From Enterobacter sp. EA-1 (GTDB taxonomy: Bacteria; Pseudomonadota; Gammaproteobacteria; Enterobacterales; Enterobacteriaceae): DNA of 64,000 bases. The stretch spans positions 3,224,001 through 3,288,000 of the forward strand of contig CP025776.1 in the NCBI GenBank assembly GCA_002886105.1, written 5' to 3'. Made by a program: the position numbers and the translations under genes. Shown here in pieces: positions 50,215 to 62,378 of this stretch. Under the pieces are notes generated by a model that did not search any database, was not told where the DNA came from, and saw nothing but the letters and a program-made list of their open reading frames with translations. Numbering within the stretch: the stretch's first letter is position 1; every line of letters starts with the position of its first letter.

Positions 50215-52831
50215 CTATGCCAGCGCTTTGCTGACTTTCTCGTACAGATCGCCGGACAGGTTCGGCAATGCTTTTAACTGCTCCAGCGCTGCGCGCATCA
50301 ACGCCTGACGTTTGGCGTCATAACGTTTCAGGCGGATCAGCGGCTCAATCAGACGCGACGCCACCTGCGGGTTGCGGCTATTAAGCTCAGTCAGCATTTC
50401 GACCGGGGAACTGATAACCGCTGCCATCCTGCGCATGGAATGCCGCCGGGTTGCTGCCGGCAAAAGCACCGATCAGCGAACGAATGCGGTTCGGGTTGCT
50501 CAGGCTGAACGAACGGTGTTTCAGCAAACCACGCACTGTTTCCAGCACATTGCTCGCCGGGCTGGTAGCTTGCAGGATAAACCACTTGTCCATCACCAGA
50601 CCGTCATGATGCCATTTGTCATCATATTCCTGCATCAGCGCATCGCGGCACGGTAACTGTGCCGCCACAGCGGCATGAAAGCGCCGCCAGCGCATCGGTC
50701 ATGTTATCGGCGTCGTGATACTGCTGACTCACCAGTTTGTCGCCCAGTTGTGCATCGCCAAAGGCCGGAAGCGCAGGCAGGTATTACGTAACGCGCGCTT
50801 GCCGATATCCGCATGCTCCACCTGATAGTGGCTCAATTTGTTGGCGTTATACACAGCAAGGAACTCATCCGCCAGCTCAGTGGCAAGCGTACGCGTCAGG
50901 GCTTCACGCACGGCGGTGATCGCGGTGGGATCGATAACCTCAAACAGTTCGGCAATCTCTCATTCGCTGATGGCAACGTCAGGGGATCTCGGCAGCAAGC
51001 GCTGGATCGATGACCTCGTCGAGCAGGATCGCGCGGAAGGCATCGGCCACATGCAGCGGCAACGACAACGCCTGCCCTTGCTGATGACGTGCAACATTCA
51101 GCTTGATATGCGTGGCCAGCAGGCTTTGCGCTGCATCCCAGCGGGAGAAATCGTTGCTGGCATGGCGCATTAAAAACGTGAGCTGCTGATCGCTCCATTT
51201 ATATTCCAGTTTCACCGGCGCAGAGAACTCACGCAGCAGTGACGGTACCGGCTGGAAATAAACATTATCAAAGACAAACGTTTGTTCCGCCTGCGTCACG
51301 TTCAGTACGTGGTGTACCGGATGACCGCCTTTTTGCAGCGGGATCACCTTGCCTTCGTTATCGTACAACTCAATATCGAACGGGATATGCAGCGGCTGCT
51401 TATCTTGCTGCTCTGCCGTTGGCGGCGTGCGCTGGCTGATGGTCAGCGTGTACTGCTCGGTATTGTAGTCATCCTGCACCGTCACAATCGGCGTGCCCGC
51501 CTGACTGTACCAACGACGGAAATGCGAGAGGTCGATATTAGAAGCATCTTCCATCGCCTGCACGAAATCGTCGCAGGTCGCAGCGCTGCCGTCATGGCGC
51601 TCAAAATAGAGCTGCATCCCTTTCTGGAAGTTCTCTTCACCCAGCAGCGTGTGCAGCATGCGGATCACTTCAGCACCCTTTTCGTAGACTGTCAGGGTAT
51701 AGAAGTTGTTCATTTCAATGACTTTATCCGGGCGAATCGGGTGCGCCATCGGGCTGGCGTCTTCCGCAAACTGCATGCCGCGCATGGTGCGCACATTGCT
51801 GATGCGGTTAACCGCACGGGAGCCGAGATCGGAACTGAACTCCTGATCGCGGAACACCGTGAGCCCCTCTTTCAGGCTGAGCTGGAACCAGTCGCGGCAG
51901 GTGACGCGGTTACCGGTCCAGTTATGGAAATATTCATGACCGATAACACGCTCAATATCGAGGTAATCTTTATCGGTCGCGGTATCCGTCCGGGCCAGAA
52001 CATATTTCGAGTTGAAGATGTTCAGCCCTTTGTTCTCCATCGCTCCCATATTAAAGAAGTCGACGGCAACGATCATATAGATGTCGAGATCGTACTCCAG
52101 CCCGAAGCGATCTTCGTCCCACTTCATGGAGTTCTTCAGCGACGTCATCGCCCACGGCGCACGATCGAGATTACCGCGGTCAACATAGAGTTCCAGCGCC
52201 ACTTCACGCCCGGAACGGGTGGTAAAGGTGTCGCGCAGCACGTCAAAATCGCCCGCAACAAGGGCAAACAAATAGCAGGGTTTCGGGAACGGATCCTGCC
52301 ACTGAACCCAGTGACGGCCATCGCTCAGCTCACCCTGATCAACACGGTTGCCGTTCGACAGCAGGAACGGATAGCGGGTTTTATCGGCAATCAGTTTGGT
52401 GGTAAATCGCGCCAGCACATCCGGACGATCGAGATACCGGGTAATGTGACGGAAACCTTCCGCCTCACACTGGGTGCACAGCGCTTCGCCAGACTGGTAC
52501 AACCCTTCCAGCGCGGTATTCGCCGCTGGGCTGATTCTCATTCACGATGCGCAGGGTAAAACGATCCGGCAGGCCATCAATGACCAGTTGGTTGCCTTCT
52601 TCTATTTTATAGTTCGACCATGGGGCATCGTTCACATGGAGAGAGAGCAATGTCAGCTCGCCGCCATCGAGGCGCAGCGGTACGACAGAGGCGCTATGGC
52701 GAGACACTTTACTCAGCGCGGTGACAACCGTTTTGGCGGCGTCGAGCTCCAAAGGTCAAGTCAATATCGCTAATCAGGTAATCCGGCGCACGGTAATCGT
52801 GGCGGTATTTGGCTTGTGGCTGTTGTGTCAT
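50215..52831 (-). CDS. pepN: Aminopeptidase N
   Basis: The main zinc aminopeptidase (M1 family) in the cytoplasm. Start at 52831 ([18 protein letters not shown] after correction). Active site: substrate motif [17 protein letters not shown], zinc motif [15 protein letters not shown] and distal Glu in [16 protein letters not shown]; the catalytic Tyr region is [18 protein letters not shown]. The N-terminal and central 520 residues (50979-52541) are one intact frame. The C-terminal helical domain is broken near 50975, 50765, 50690, 50440 and 50400, the N-terminus near 52535 and 52750. It ends [10 protein letters not shown]. 870 residues expected. Confidence 0.96.
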
Positions 52832-53049
52832 AAAAAACCTTTAGCATCTTCTGTTTGGTTACGACTCCAGTCTATTCCGGTTGCGGAAAACGCGCCACGC
52901 AGAATGTTCATCTTTTCAGAGGGAAAAGCTCTGGTTTGCTACATTTTGGCAACAGGAGGCACGAAATGCCATCGACCCATTCCGTGCGATATGGTGTGAT
53001 CAGGGTTCAATAACCGGTAAACAAGGTATACTCCAGCGACGACCTGCTT

Positions 53050-53067
53050 TGTTTATTGTACTAAACG
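53050..53067 (+). promoter_or_regulatory. NadR box of pncB
   Basis: TGTTTA-TTGTAC-TAAACG fits the NadR operator TGTTTA-N6-TAAACA with one mismatch. It lies 29 bases upstream of the pncB start, where NAD-dependent repression acts in E. coli and Salmonella. The rest of the 264-base gap from pepN shows no gene. Confidence 0.78.
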
Positions 53068-53095
53068 CTCCTGTAAGAGGATGCTACTGCGCACC

Positions 53096-54303
53096 ATGAC
53101 TCAACTCGCTTTCCACTGGTCTGCAAACGCTGCTGGATACCGACGCTTACAAGCTGCACATGCAGCAAGCGGTGTTCCATCATTATTACGATGTGCACGT
53201 TTCAGCAGAGTTCCGCTGCCGTGGCGACGATCTGCTCGGCATCTACGCTGACGCGATCCGTGAACATGTGGATGCCATGCAACACCTGCGTTTGCAGGAT
53301 GACGAGTACCACTGGCTGTCCGGCCTGCCTTTCTTTAAATCCGACTATCTCAACTGGTTGCGCGACTTCCGTTACGATCCGCAGCAAGTCGCTATTAGCA
53401 ACGACAACGGCAAGCTCAACATTCGTCTCTCCGGCCCATGGCGCGAAGTGATCATGTGGGAAGTGCCGCTGCTGGCGGTCATCAGTGAAGTGGTACATCG
53501 CTGCCGTTCGCCTCAGGCGGGCGTAGAGCAGGCTCTGCTGCATCTGGAAGAAAAAACTGGCGGATTTTGCTGTGCGCACGGCCGGAAAGGATATGTCCCG
53601 TTTTCGCCTGATGGATTTCGGCACCCGTCGCCGTTTCTCCCGCGATGTTCAGCAGGCAATTGTTAAACGACTGCAGCAAGAACCGTGGTTTGTTGGCACC
53701 AGTAATTACGATCTGGCGCGCCGGTTGTCATTGACGCCAATGGGAACCCGGGGCACATGAGTGGTTCCGAGGCACATCAGCAAATCAGCCCAAATCTCGC
53801 CACCAGTCAACGCGCTGCGCTGGCGGCACGGCTGGAAGAGTACCCAACGCAATTAGGCATTGCGCTGACCGATTGCATCACCATGGATGCCTTTTACGCG
53901 ATTTTGGCCCGGAGTTCGCTACCCGTTATCAGGGGGTTGCGCCATGACTCCGGGGACCCGGTGGAATGGGGGGAGAAAGCCATCGCCCATTACGAGAAAC
54001 TGGGAATTAACCCCCTGACAAAAACGCTGGTGTTCTCCGATAACCTCGATCTGAACAAAGCGCTCGATCTGTATGGCCACTTTGCCTCACGGGTTAATCT
54101 TAGTTTTGGTATCGGCACCCGCTTAACCTGCGATATTCCCCCAAGTGAAGCCGCTGAACATCGTGATTAAACTGGTGGAGTGCAACGGTAAACCGGTGGC
54201 GAAATTGTCCGACAGTCCGGGTAAAACCATCTGTCATGACAAGGCGTTCGTCCGCGCACTGCGTAAAGCATTTGACCTGCCCTGTGTCAAAAAAGCCAGC
54301 TAA
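53096..54303 (+). CDS. pncB: Nicotinate phosphoribosyltransferase
   Basis: Makes nicotinate mononucleotide in NAD salvage. Start MTQLAF, then [118 protein letters not shown] (autophosphorylated His region follows), [47 protein letters not shown]. It ends [13 protein letters not shown]. Breaks near 53112, 53555, 53745, 53765, 53905, 53932 and 54142. Confidence 0.95.
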
Positions 54304-54459
54304 TCTTCAGGAGCCAGACGGCTCCCTTCTTTTGCCGACAATTTATTAATTGTTCCTGCGAATTCTGCTTGTCTGATGGCGTATGCCGGTAACATAGATA
54401 TCCCCCCTTATCGGGCGGACAAGTGTTTATTTTTTCCGACTATTAACAGAGAGAATATT

Positions 54460-55860
54460 ATGAGCGTTGTGCCTGTAGCCGACGTATTCCATAGCCGCGT
54501 TGCCGTTGACAGCGAAGTCACCGTACGCGGATGGGTACGCACCCGCCGAGATTCTAAAGCTGGTATCTCCTTCCTCGCCGTTTATGACGGCTCCTGCTTT
54601 AATCCTGTACAGGCCGTTATTAATAATTCTCTGCCCAATTACAATGACGAAGTACTGCGTCTGACCACCGGCTGCTCCGTTATCGTCACCGGCAAAGTTG
54701 TGGCTTCACCAGCGAAGGCCAGAGTCTGGAAATTCAGGCAACCCACGTTGAAGTGACCGGCTGGGTTGAAGATCCGGATACCTATCCGATGGCAGCGAAA
54801 CGCCACAGCATCGAGTATCTGCGTGAAGTCGCGCATCTGCGCCCGCGTACGAACCTGATCGGCGCCGTCGCACGCGTTCGTCATACGCTGGCGCAAGCGC
54901 TGCATCGTTTCTTTGATGAGCAGGGCTTCTTCTGGGTTTCCACGCCGCTGATCACCGCTTCCGATACCGAAGGCGCGGGTGAGATGTTCCGCGTTTCAAC
55001 GCTGGATATGGAAAACCTGCCGCGTACGCCGGAAGGCAAAGTAGATTATGACAAGGATTTCTTCGGTAAAGAGTCTTTCCTGACCGTATCGGGTCAGCTC
55101 AACGGTGAAACTTACGCCTGTGCGCTGTCGAAAATCTACACCTTCGGCCCGACTTTCCGTGCGGAAAATTCTAACACCAGCCGCCATCTGGCGGAGTTCT
55201 GGATGCTGGAGCCAGAAGTGGCTTTTGCCGACCACTGGATGATAACGCCCGTCTGGCCGAAGCGATGCTGAAATATGCTTTTAAAGCTGTCCTCGATGAA
55301 CGTATGGATGACCTGAAGTTCTTCGAAGAACGCGTCGACAAAGATGCAATTGGCCGTCTGCAGCGCTTTATCGCAGCAGATTTCGCCCGGTGGATTACAC
55401 CGATGCGGTAGCTATTCTGGAGAAATGCGGCGAGACGTTTGAAAACCCGGTGTACTGGGGTGTCGATCTGGCTTCTGAACATGAACGCTATCTGGCTGAG
55501 AAGCATTTTAAAGCGCCAGTTGTCGTGAAAAACTACCCGAAAGATATCAAAGCGTTCTACATGCGCCTTAACGATGACGGGAAAACCGTGGCGGCGATGG
55601 ACGTGCTGGCACCGGGCATCGGTGAAATCATCGGCGGTTCTCAGCGTGAAGAACGTCTGGATGTTCTGGATGCCCGTATGGCTGAAATGGGACTGAACAA
55701 AGAAGACTACTGGTGGTATCGCGACCTGCGCCGTTATGGCACGGTGCCGCACGCCGGCTTCGGTCTCGGTTTTGAGCGCCTGATCGCCTACGTTACCGGC
55801 GTACAGAACGTCCGTGACGTGATCCCGTTCCCGCGCACACCGCGCAGCGCGACATTCTGA
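54460..55860 (+). CDS. asnS: Asparaginyl-tRNA synthetase
   Basis: An essential class IIb synthetase. N-terminal OB-fold: [20 protein letters not shown]; motif 1 and 2 regions: [40 protein letters not shown]; motif 3: [20 protein letters not shown]. Breaks at 54711 (expected CCAGG read as CCAG), 55233 (expected CCTGG read as CCACTGG) and 55387 (expected CCCAGG read as CCCGG), all three at Dcm-type motifs, plus a small change near 55845 that alters the last residues (SATF for NASF). A disrupted essential gene cannot be real. Confidence 0.97.
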
Positions 55861-55878
55861 TCGATCTGATAGAACGCG

Positions 55879-55905
55879 AAGGCCAGCCTGAGCGCTGGCC
55901 TTTTT
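55879..55905 (+). terminator. asnS terminator
   Basis: AAGGCCAGC-CTGA-GCGCTGGCCTTTTT, about 20 bases after the asnS stop. Confidence 0.88.
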
Positions 55906-56471
55906 CTTTATCTCTGTCGCATCAACCTGCGTTCACAGCGCAGACACATTTTTACTCACTTCCTTACCTTCCCGTTCATTTTCTGCACCAAATTGGGCTG
56001 AAACCACTCTGTACAAAAAATCAACAGCGATGTTATTGCAACTTTTGCCTTCGCTTGCTTTCGCACTTTTGGTTAAAAACAGAACAGCTGTCCGGATGGC
56101 TAAATCACGTCATAAGAAAAAACAGGATGAGAAGGGTTTCTGAATAAGAAAAGCTGTTATCTCAATTAAACATAAGCAATTCATATAAATAGGAATGAAG
56201 ATGCTGTTTTTAGCAGCAGTCAGTCCGGAATTATGAAGTGGTTCACAAAGTTCCCTAAAATTAATAAATTCTTACACAATATTTCTTTTTTGTTGCCGCT
56301 TTAAGACATTTGTAGCACTTTCAGGGTAGCGAAACGCTGACATGTTTGGAAAGATGCCTTTCAGACACAGAAAGACACCAAACTCTCATCAATAGTTCCG
56401 TAAATGTTTATTGACGGAATTTATTGGCGGCAGTGGCAGGTGTTAAAAAAAACCAATGAGGGTAATAAATA
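55906..56471 (+). promoter_or_regulatory. ompF upstream regulatory region and leader
   Basis: 566 bases without a gene. The last 200 closely resemble E. coli ompF: TTTGTAGCACTTTCAGGGTA and GTAGCGAAACG, the OmpR-binding stretch, a -10 near 56350, and a leader of about 100 bases (GACACCAAACTCTCATCAAT ... GGCAGTGGCAGGTGT) ending in GAGGGTAATAAATA. In E. coli this leader is the target of the sRNA MicF. An ACTTTTGGTTAAAAAC stretch near 56064 resembles the distal OmpR site. AT-rich DNA around 56100-56290 is compatible with IHF or H-NS binding. Confidence 0.7.
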
Positions 56472-57553
56472 ATGATGAAGCGCAATATCCTCGGCAGTGG
56501 TTATCCCTGCCCTGCTGGCGGGTGCAGCTAACGCTGCTGAAATCTATAACAAAAACGGCAACAAACTGGACTTCTACGGCAAAGCTGTAGGCGAGCACAT
56601 TTGGACCACCAACGGCGCAACCGGCAACGAAGACACCACCTACGCTCGTGTGGGTTTCCAAAGGTGAAACTCAGATCAACAGCGAACTGATTGGTTACGG
56701 TCGTTGGGAATACAACATGGATGCCTCCAGCACTGAAGGCAGTCAGACCACTAAAACCCGTCTGGCATTTGCTGGTCTGAAAGCAGGTGACTTCGGTTCT
56801 TTCGATTACGGTCGTAACTACGGCGCTATCTATGATGCCGAAGCAGCAACTGACATGCTGGTTGAGTGGGGCGGCGATGGCTGGAATTACACTGACAACT
56901 ACATGACCGGTCGTACCAGCGGTGTTGCAACTTACCGTAACTCCAACTTCTTCGGTCTGGTTGATGGCCTCGGGTCTGGCTCTGCAATACCAAGGTAAAA
57001 ACGAAAGCTCCAGCCGCGATGTCAAAAAACAGAACGGCGACGGCGTAAGCACCTCTGTGACTTACGATCTGGGCGCTGGTTTCGGCGTTGCTGCAGGTTA
57101 CTCTTCTTCTAACCGTACTGTTTCTCAGAAAGCTGATGGTAACGGTGACAAAGCTGAAGCGTGGGCAACTTCTGCTAAATATGACGCTAACAACGTGTAT
57201 GCAGCAGTTATGTACTCCTCAGACCTACAACATGACTCCGCAGGAAGATGATTCCTTCGCTAACAAAACTCAGAACATCGAAGCTGTAGTACAGTACCAG
57301 TTCGATTTCGGTCTGCGTCCGTCCGTTGGCTACGTACAAACCAAAGGTAAAGACTGGCTGCACGCGGTAACTTCGCTGGCGGCGACGCTGACCTGACCAA
57401 ATACATCGAAGTGGGTGCACCGGGTACTACTTCAACAAAAACATGAACGTATATGCTGCATATAAGTTCAACCTGCTGAAAGAAAACGATTACACCCGTG
57501 CAGTTGCTCTGGCTACCGACGACGCTGCTGTTGGTATCGTTTACCAGTTCTAA
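56472..57553 (+). CDS. ompF: Outer-membrane porin OmpF
   Basis: A general diffusion porin of 16 strands, identified as OmpF by position between asnS and aspC. Signal peptide ends ALLAGAANA. Body: [80 protein letters not shown] (loop 3 region), [40 protein letters not shown]. It ends AAVGIVYQF with the terminal Phe. Breaks at 56491, 56657, 56970, 57219, 57355, 57380 and 57420; those at 56491, 56970 and 57420 fall at expected CCTGG. Confidence 0.95.
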
Positions 57554-57583
57554 TCAGTCACCCTCGACTGTTATATGCATATC

Positions 57584-57610
57584 AAACAGGGCTACGGCCC
57601 TGTTTTTTTA
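57584..57610 (+). terminator. ompF terminator
   Basis: AAACAGGGC-TAC-GGCCCTGTTTTTTTA, 31 bases after the stop. Confidence 0.9.
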
Positions 57611-57739
57611 TGTCTGCGATATAAAGAGTGATGACTTTTGAAAAGTATCGCGCTTTTTATCGCAAACGGTTGGCAATTCCCGTATCTCCCGTTAACCTGA
57701 TAGCGGATCTCCCTTCTGTCATCAAAATGGAACCTCGTC

Positions 57740-58929
57740 ATGTTTGAGAATATAACCGCCGCTCCTGCCGATCCTATTCTGGGTCTGGCCGATCTGTTTC
57801 GCGCCGATGAACGCCCCAATAAAATCAACTTAGGGATCGGCGTCTATAAAGATGAAACCGGCAAGACCCCGGTGCTGACCAGCGTAAAAAAAGCGGAACT
57901 TTATCTGCTGGAAAATGAGACCACCAAAAATTACCTCGGCATCGACGGTATTCCTGAATTTGGCCGTTGCACCCGGAACTGCTGTTCGGCAAAGGCAGCG
58001 CGATTATCAACGACAAACGTGCACGCACAGCACAAACCCCGGGCGGTACCGGTGGTCTGCGCGTAGCGGCAGATTTCCTCGCCAAAAATACCTCTGCAAA
58101 ACGCATATGGGTAAGCAACCCAAGCTGGCCGAACCATAAAGGCGTCTTCAACTCTGCCGGTCTGGAAGTGTGCGAATACGCTTACTACGACGCGCAGAAT
58201 CACGCGCTGGACTTCGACGGTCTGCTGGCCAGCCTGAATAACGCACAAGCAGGCGATGTGGTGCTGTTCCACGGCTGCTGCCATAACCCGACCGGTATCG
58301 ATCCAACGCTTGAACAGTGGGAGACGCTGGCGAAGCTGTCCGTTGAAAAGGCTGGCTGCCGCTGTTTGACTTTGCTTACCGGTGGATTTGCCCGCGGTCT
58401 GGAAGAAGACGCAGAAGGGTTGCGCGCATTTGCTGCGCTGCATAAAGAGTTGCTGGTTGCCAGTTCGTTCTCGAAAAACTTTGGTCTGTACAATGAGCGT
58501 GTCGGTGCCTGTACGCTGGTTTGTGCTGATGCTGAAAGCGCCGATCGTGCCTTCAGCCAGATGAAATCGGTCATTCGTGCGAACTACTCTAACCCACCAG
58601 CGCATGGCGCTTCCGTGGTAGCGACGATCCTCAGCAATGAAGCCCTGCGCGCAATCTGGGAACAGGAGCTGACCGATATGCGCCAACGTATCCAGCGCAT
58701 GCGTCTGCTGTTTGTGAATACGCTGCAGGAGAAAGGCGCGGATCGTGATTTCAGCTTTATCACGAAACAGAATGGCATGTTCTCATTCAGCGGCCTGACC
58801 AAAGATCAGGTGCTGCGTCTGCGTGAAGAGTTTGGTATTTACGCTGTGGCATCCGGGCGTATTAACGTCGCGGGCATGACGCCGGACAATATGGCGCCGT
58901 TGTGTGAAGCCATCGTTGCAGTGCTGTAA
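57740..58929 (+). CDS. aspC: Aspartate aminotransferase
   Basis: A PLP enzyme interconverting aspartate/2-oxoglutarate and oxaloacetate/glutamate. Starts [20 protein letters not shown], then [78 protein letters not shown]. The PLP lysine lies in [16 protein letters not shown] and the substrate Arg near [10 protein letters not shown]. Breaks at 57972 (expected CCCAGG read as CCCGG), 58350 (A-run) and 58380 (expected CCAGG). 396 residues. Confidence 0.97.
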
Positions 58930-58938
58930 CCCGCGCTG

Positions 58939-58968
58939 AAAAAAGGGTCGCCACGGCGACCCTTTTTT
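58939..58968. terminator. Terminator between aspC and gloC
   Basis: AAAAAAGGGTCGCC-AC-GGCGACCCTTTTTT, a symmetrical bidirectional terminator between converging genes. Confidence 0.92.
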
Positions 58969-58970
58969 AT

Positions 58971-59617
58971 TTACCAGACCGGAAGCTCATCCTGCAAGAA
59001 CGGGTTATGCAGCCGTTCATCACCAGCGTCGACAGGGGGCCATGACCGGGAATAAAGGTCACGTCATCGCCAAGCGGCAACAGTTTACGTTTGATGGAGT
59101 CAATCAGTTGCGCATGGTTGCCCTGCGGAAAATCGCTGCGCCCTACGCCGCCTTTAAACACCACGTCGCCGGAAATCAGCAAACGCGATTGCGCGTCGAA
59201 GAACACCACGTGACCCGGCGTATGCCCCGGGCAGTGCAATACCTGTAAACTCACTTTGCCCACGCTGACCGTATCGCCTTCATCCAGCCAGCGATCCGGC
59301 GTCAGCGGCTGACAATCATCAAGGCCGAACATCCGGCTCTGCGCCGGTAAGCCTTGCAGCCAGAACTCATCTTGTTTTTCCGGGCCGATAATGGGCACAC
59401 CATAATGCTGTGCCACTTCAGCCGCCGCGCCAACGTGATCAAGATGACCATGCGTCAGCAGGATTTGCGTAAGCGTCAGGCCGGAAGCATCCACTTCCTG
59501 AATAATACGCTCAGCATCACCGCCGGGATCGACCACAGCGGCGAGTTGGGTTTGTTCACACCAGACAAGCGAACAGTTCTGGGAGAATGCGGTAACCGGA
59601 ATAATACGATAGTTCAT
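58971..59617 (-). CDS. gloC: Glyoxalase II-type hydrolase GloC (YcbL)
   Basis: A metallo-beta-lactamase-fold hydrolase of S-lactoylglutathione. Zinc motif [20 protein letters not shown] (H-x-H-x-D-H), further ligands in [18 protein letters not shown] and [19 protein letters not shown], and [11 protein letters not shown]. One break near 59030 garbles the last 20 residues; the corrected frame ends [11 protein letters not shown], with the stop at 58971-58973. 215 residues. Confidence 0.94.
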
Positions 59618-59644
59618 GCTGCTCCTGTAGCTCAGGCCTGAGGT

Positions 59645-60194
59645 TTACCAGTGCCGAAGCGGCCCGGTATCAATATGCACAAAATTGCTGCTGGGGTAAT
59701 ATCCTACACCACCCGCGCGCAGAGATAACGCAGCTTTGCGAATATTGCTCAGAGAAATCCCTTCGATATGGAAATCCATGGCACGGCCTTTGGTGTGATA
59801 ACTCTTTTTTCGCCACTCCGCGGCTGTGCTCGCGAAGTTCATTATTGGTATCAACAGAACGATAACCAGAAACGAGTTGCACAGGTTTGCGTGTTCCTAA
59901 CAGCCCCTGCAGACGATATAGCTGGTCAAACAGACCGGGGATCGATGCTTTTGATCTTATTCGCGCGGTAATCACGGAAAAGTGGTTAAGTTTTGCTAAT
60001 TCATCCTGAATATAGCCCCTGCCGTCGAAAAACTCGGCTTTAATAGATTCTCCGGTATGAAGATTATTAAGCGTCAGAATGCGCGGGCGCGGAGTAGAAA
60101 GGGTGGCAAATGCCTGCGTCGGCAGGAAGGATGCGCCGAGAGCGACTCCACCTAACGCAAGCAGTTTGCGACGATTAGCGTCAAATTTATCCAT
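59645..60194 (-). CDS. mepK: Murein DD-endopeptidase MepK (YcbK)
   Basis: A Peptidase M15 family (DUF882) enzyme that cleaves 3-3 and 4-3 crosslinks. The twin-arginine signal NRRKLLALGGVALGASFLP lies at residues 7-25. Then PRPRILTLNNLHTGESIKAE, RKPVQLVSGYRSVDTNNELR, the zinc motif SYHTKGRAMDFHIEGISL (H-x6-D) and FVHIDTGPLRHW at the end. Breaks near 59970, 59945 and 59820. Starts upstream of gloC on the same strand and is downstream of ldtD. The ATG at 60192-60194 is the family start. Confidence 0.94.
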
Positions 60195-60383
60195 GATAAT
60201 CAGGTCTTCAGGCAACATAAAATTGAACGTAATTTATGCACTTTTATGCGCACGAGAGGCACCTTACCGGGCATCAAAGTCCACGTCAAGGTTGCCTCAT
60301 CCCAGCAAATACGGGCTCTGTAGCTTACACCGGCCCGTTTTTCACCTTTTCTTACGACAACGTTATTTTACGAACTGCTTCAT

Positions 60384-62193
60384 TTACCTGATTAATTGCT
60401 CCGCTTTTGGCAGGATTTGTGCGCCGGATCGCGCCGTCAGATCATAATTGTAAATATCTGTACGATACTGCGTGCGGCCATCAGCCCCGACAAACGCCGT
60501 CAAATAATAGAATTGACCGGAATATCCTGACGGATATTAACGTAACGGGTATCCCCCTGCTTTAACGCATCGGAAATGCGCGTGTCATTCCAGCCCGCAT
60601 CCTGCAGCAGCATATTCGCCAATTCAGACGCTTTATTCACGCGCACACAGCCTGAACTCAATGCCCGCGCCTCTTTCTGGAACAGGTTATGGTTCGGTGT
60701 ATCGTGCAAATAGATGGCTTCAGAGCTCGGCATATTGAACTTATAGCGACCCAGCGAGTTCTGCGCACTGGTGCCTGCTGGAACCGGAAAGGCAGGTTTG
60801 ATGGCGTAATCGTCGCCCAATCCACCATAGAAGGATCGATCGCTTCTTTGCTGTTCCAGCCACGCAGCACAGTATAGCCATGGCGTTCAAGGTAGCACAG
60901 GTCATTCCACACTTTCGGCAGAATGTCTTTTCGCGCCAGCGTTGGCGGAACATTCCACGGTGGGTTGACCACGACATTATTCAGCGCGCTGCTCATCATC
61001 GGCGTCTTACGATCGGGTCGGCCGACGATCACCCTTGATGCCAGTACCGGTTACCGTTCAGGTAATAAACCAGTGAATACTCCGGAATATTCACCATGAT
61101 CCCGGTCGCCAAATTGCCGGGGCAGCAAGCGGAGGCGTTGAATATTCAGCGCCAGCACAGCTGCACGTTGCGCCGGGCTGACATTAAGCCAGTCACGCGT
61201 TGACTGACCGATCACCCCGTCCGCATGCAGCCCCTGCCGGACTGAAAGCGTTTTACCGCTTCGACCAGTTGACGATCGTAAGGACCACGCGCTGTAGCCG
61301 TTGCATGCGTTTTTTCACCGGCTGAGCCGACGGGCTAACAGCGACATCATCTCCCGGCAGCGCAATGTTAGGGGCCGCCATCCAGCATACCGGTACGCTG
61401 TAAAATTTCGCGCAGCGCAGCGATGTCGTTGCTCCACTGACCGGGGCGCAGGGACGCGGTATCTTTTAATTGCGGCCACGGGCGCGCATCGGCCACCAGC
61501 GACAGCAGCGACTGGTGCATTGCGGTATATTGCGGGTGATGTGGAGCAAGGCTAGTGATGAAACCGGGCAGCGTGCCCTTATCCAGCGCCAGCTGCCACT
61601 GATTGATAACGGAGAGAGCCGGCGTCGCCAGCGTGTAGGGTTTGTCGCTGTAGAGCCAGCGCTGGCCCTTTGCCTGAATACCTTCAACAAAATGCAGATA
61701 CCCCAGCATCGCATCCGACAGCACGATATCCCGCGCCAGACCGGACACCCCGGGATCGGTTAACAGCTCAACCCGGTGTAGTAAATTGCGGCTGAAAACC
61801 GGCAATCGCCACTTCCGCCAGTTGTTGCTGAAACGCCTGCACCGCATCGCGGTTGTCCCACATCGGTTTTTTGCCCCCGCGCAGCATAGAGCGCAGCGAG
61901 CTGATTCATATAGAGTGGCGTCCAGTTCGCGGGTAATTGCGATTGCAACTGCGCGCGTACCGCCGCGACGGAAACACCGGCAGGATAAGGCGCAACGCCT
62001 GCCATCATTGCCGTCGCAGGCGACTGTTCCAGCGGTTGTGCAGGACTGTCGGTTGATCGCCCTGCGTGGCTGAGCTATCAACAGGTATCACTTCAGGCTC
62101 ATCGGCCTGCACACTAAACAGCGGAGCGAATGCAAATGCCAGACACAAACTCAGCGCCGACATTCGACGACCATACAACTTCTCAAGCACCAT
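60384..62193 (-). CDS. ldtD: L,D-transpeptidase LdtD (YcbB)
   Basis: Makes 3-3 (mDAP-mDAP) peptidoglycan crosslinks; periplasmic. Signal peptide [20 protein letters not shown]. Scaffold: [60 protein letters not shown]. Catalytic domain: [40 protein letters not shown] then [20 protein letters not shown] with the catalytic Cys. The C-terminus (near 60384-60470) reads [20 protein letters not shown]. Breaks near 62040, 61885, 61780, 61370, 61250, 61125, 61035, 60930, 60790 and 60515. Confidence 0.94.
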
Positions 62194-62378
62194 CCCTTGC
62201 CCCCTGTTTCTCTCACATTTGCGCATGACGAATACGTCAGCTTTCTATCAGTATATAAACAGCAAAAACCATTTGCCTGACCCGGTGTAAAGAAGTTTAA
62301 AGATAAAAAACCGGCAGGCATAGCGATCAAAAATAAAAAGGGCGACATATATGCCGCCCTTTGAATTCATCACAAACG

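Noticed and set aside
51282-52559. Plus-strand open frame of 425 codons opposite pepN
   Set aside because: Antisense shadow of the intact minus-strand aminopeptidase N frame. Residue content is typical of reversed codons, with no recognisable domain and no ribosome site.
54460-55860. asnS as a pseudogene
   Set aside because: The gene is essential, every segment is highly conserved, and all three main breaks fall on expected CCWGG motifs. Sequence error explains it better.
57931-58686. Minus-strand open frame of 251 codons opposite aspC
   Set aside because: Shadow of aspartate aminotransferase; no family resemblance.
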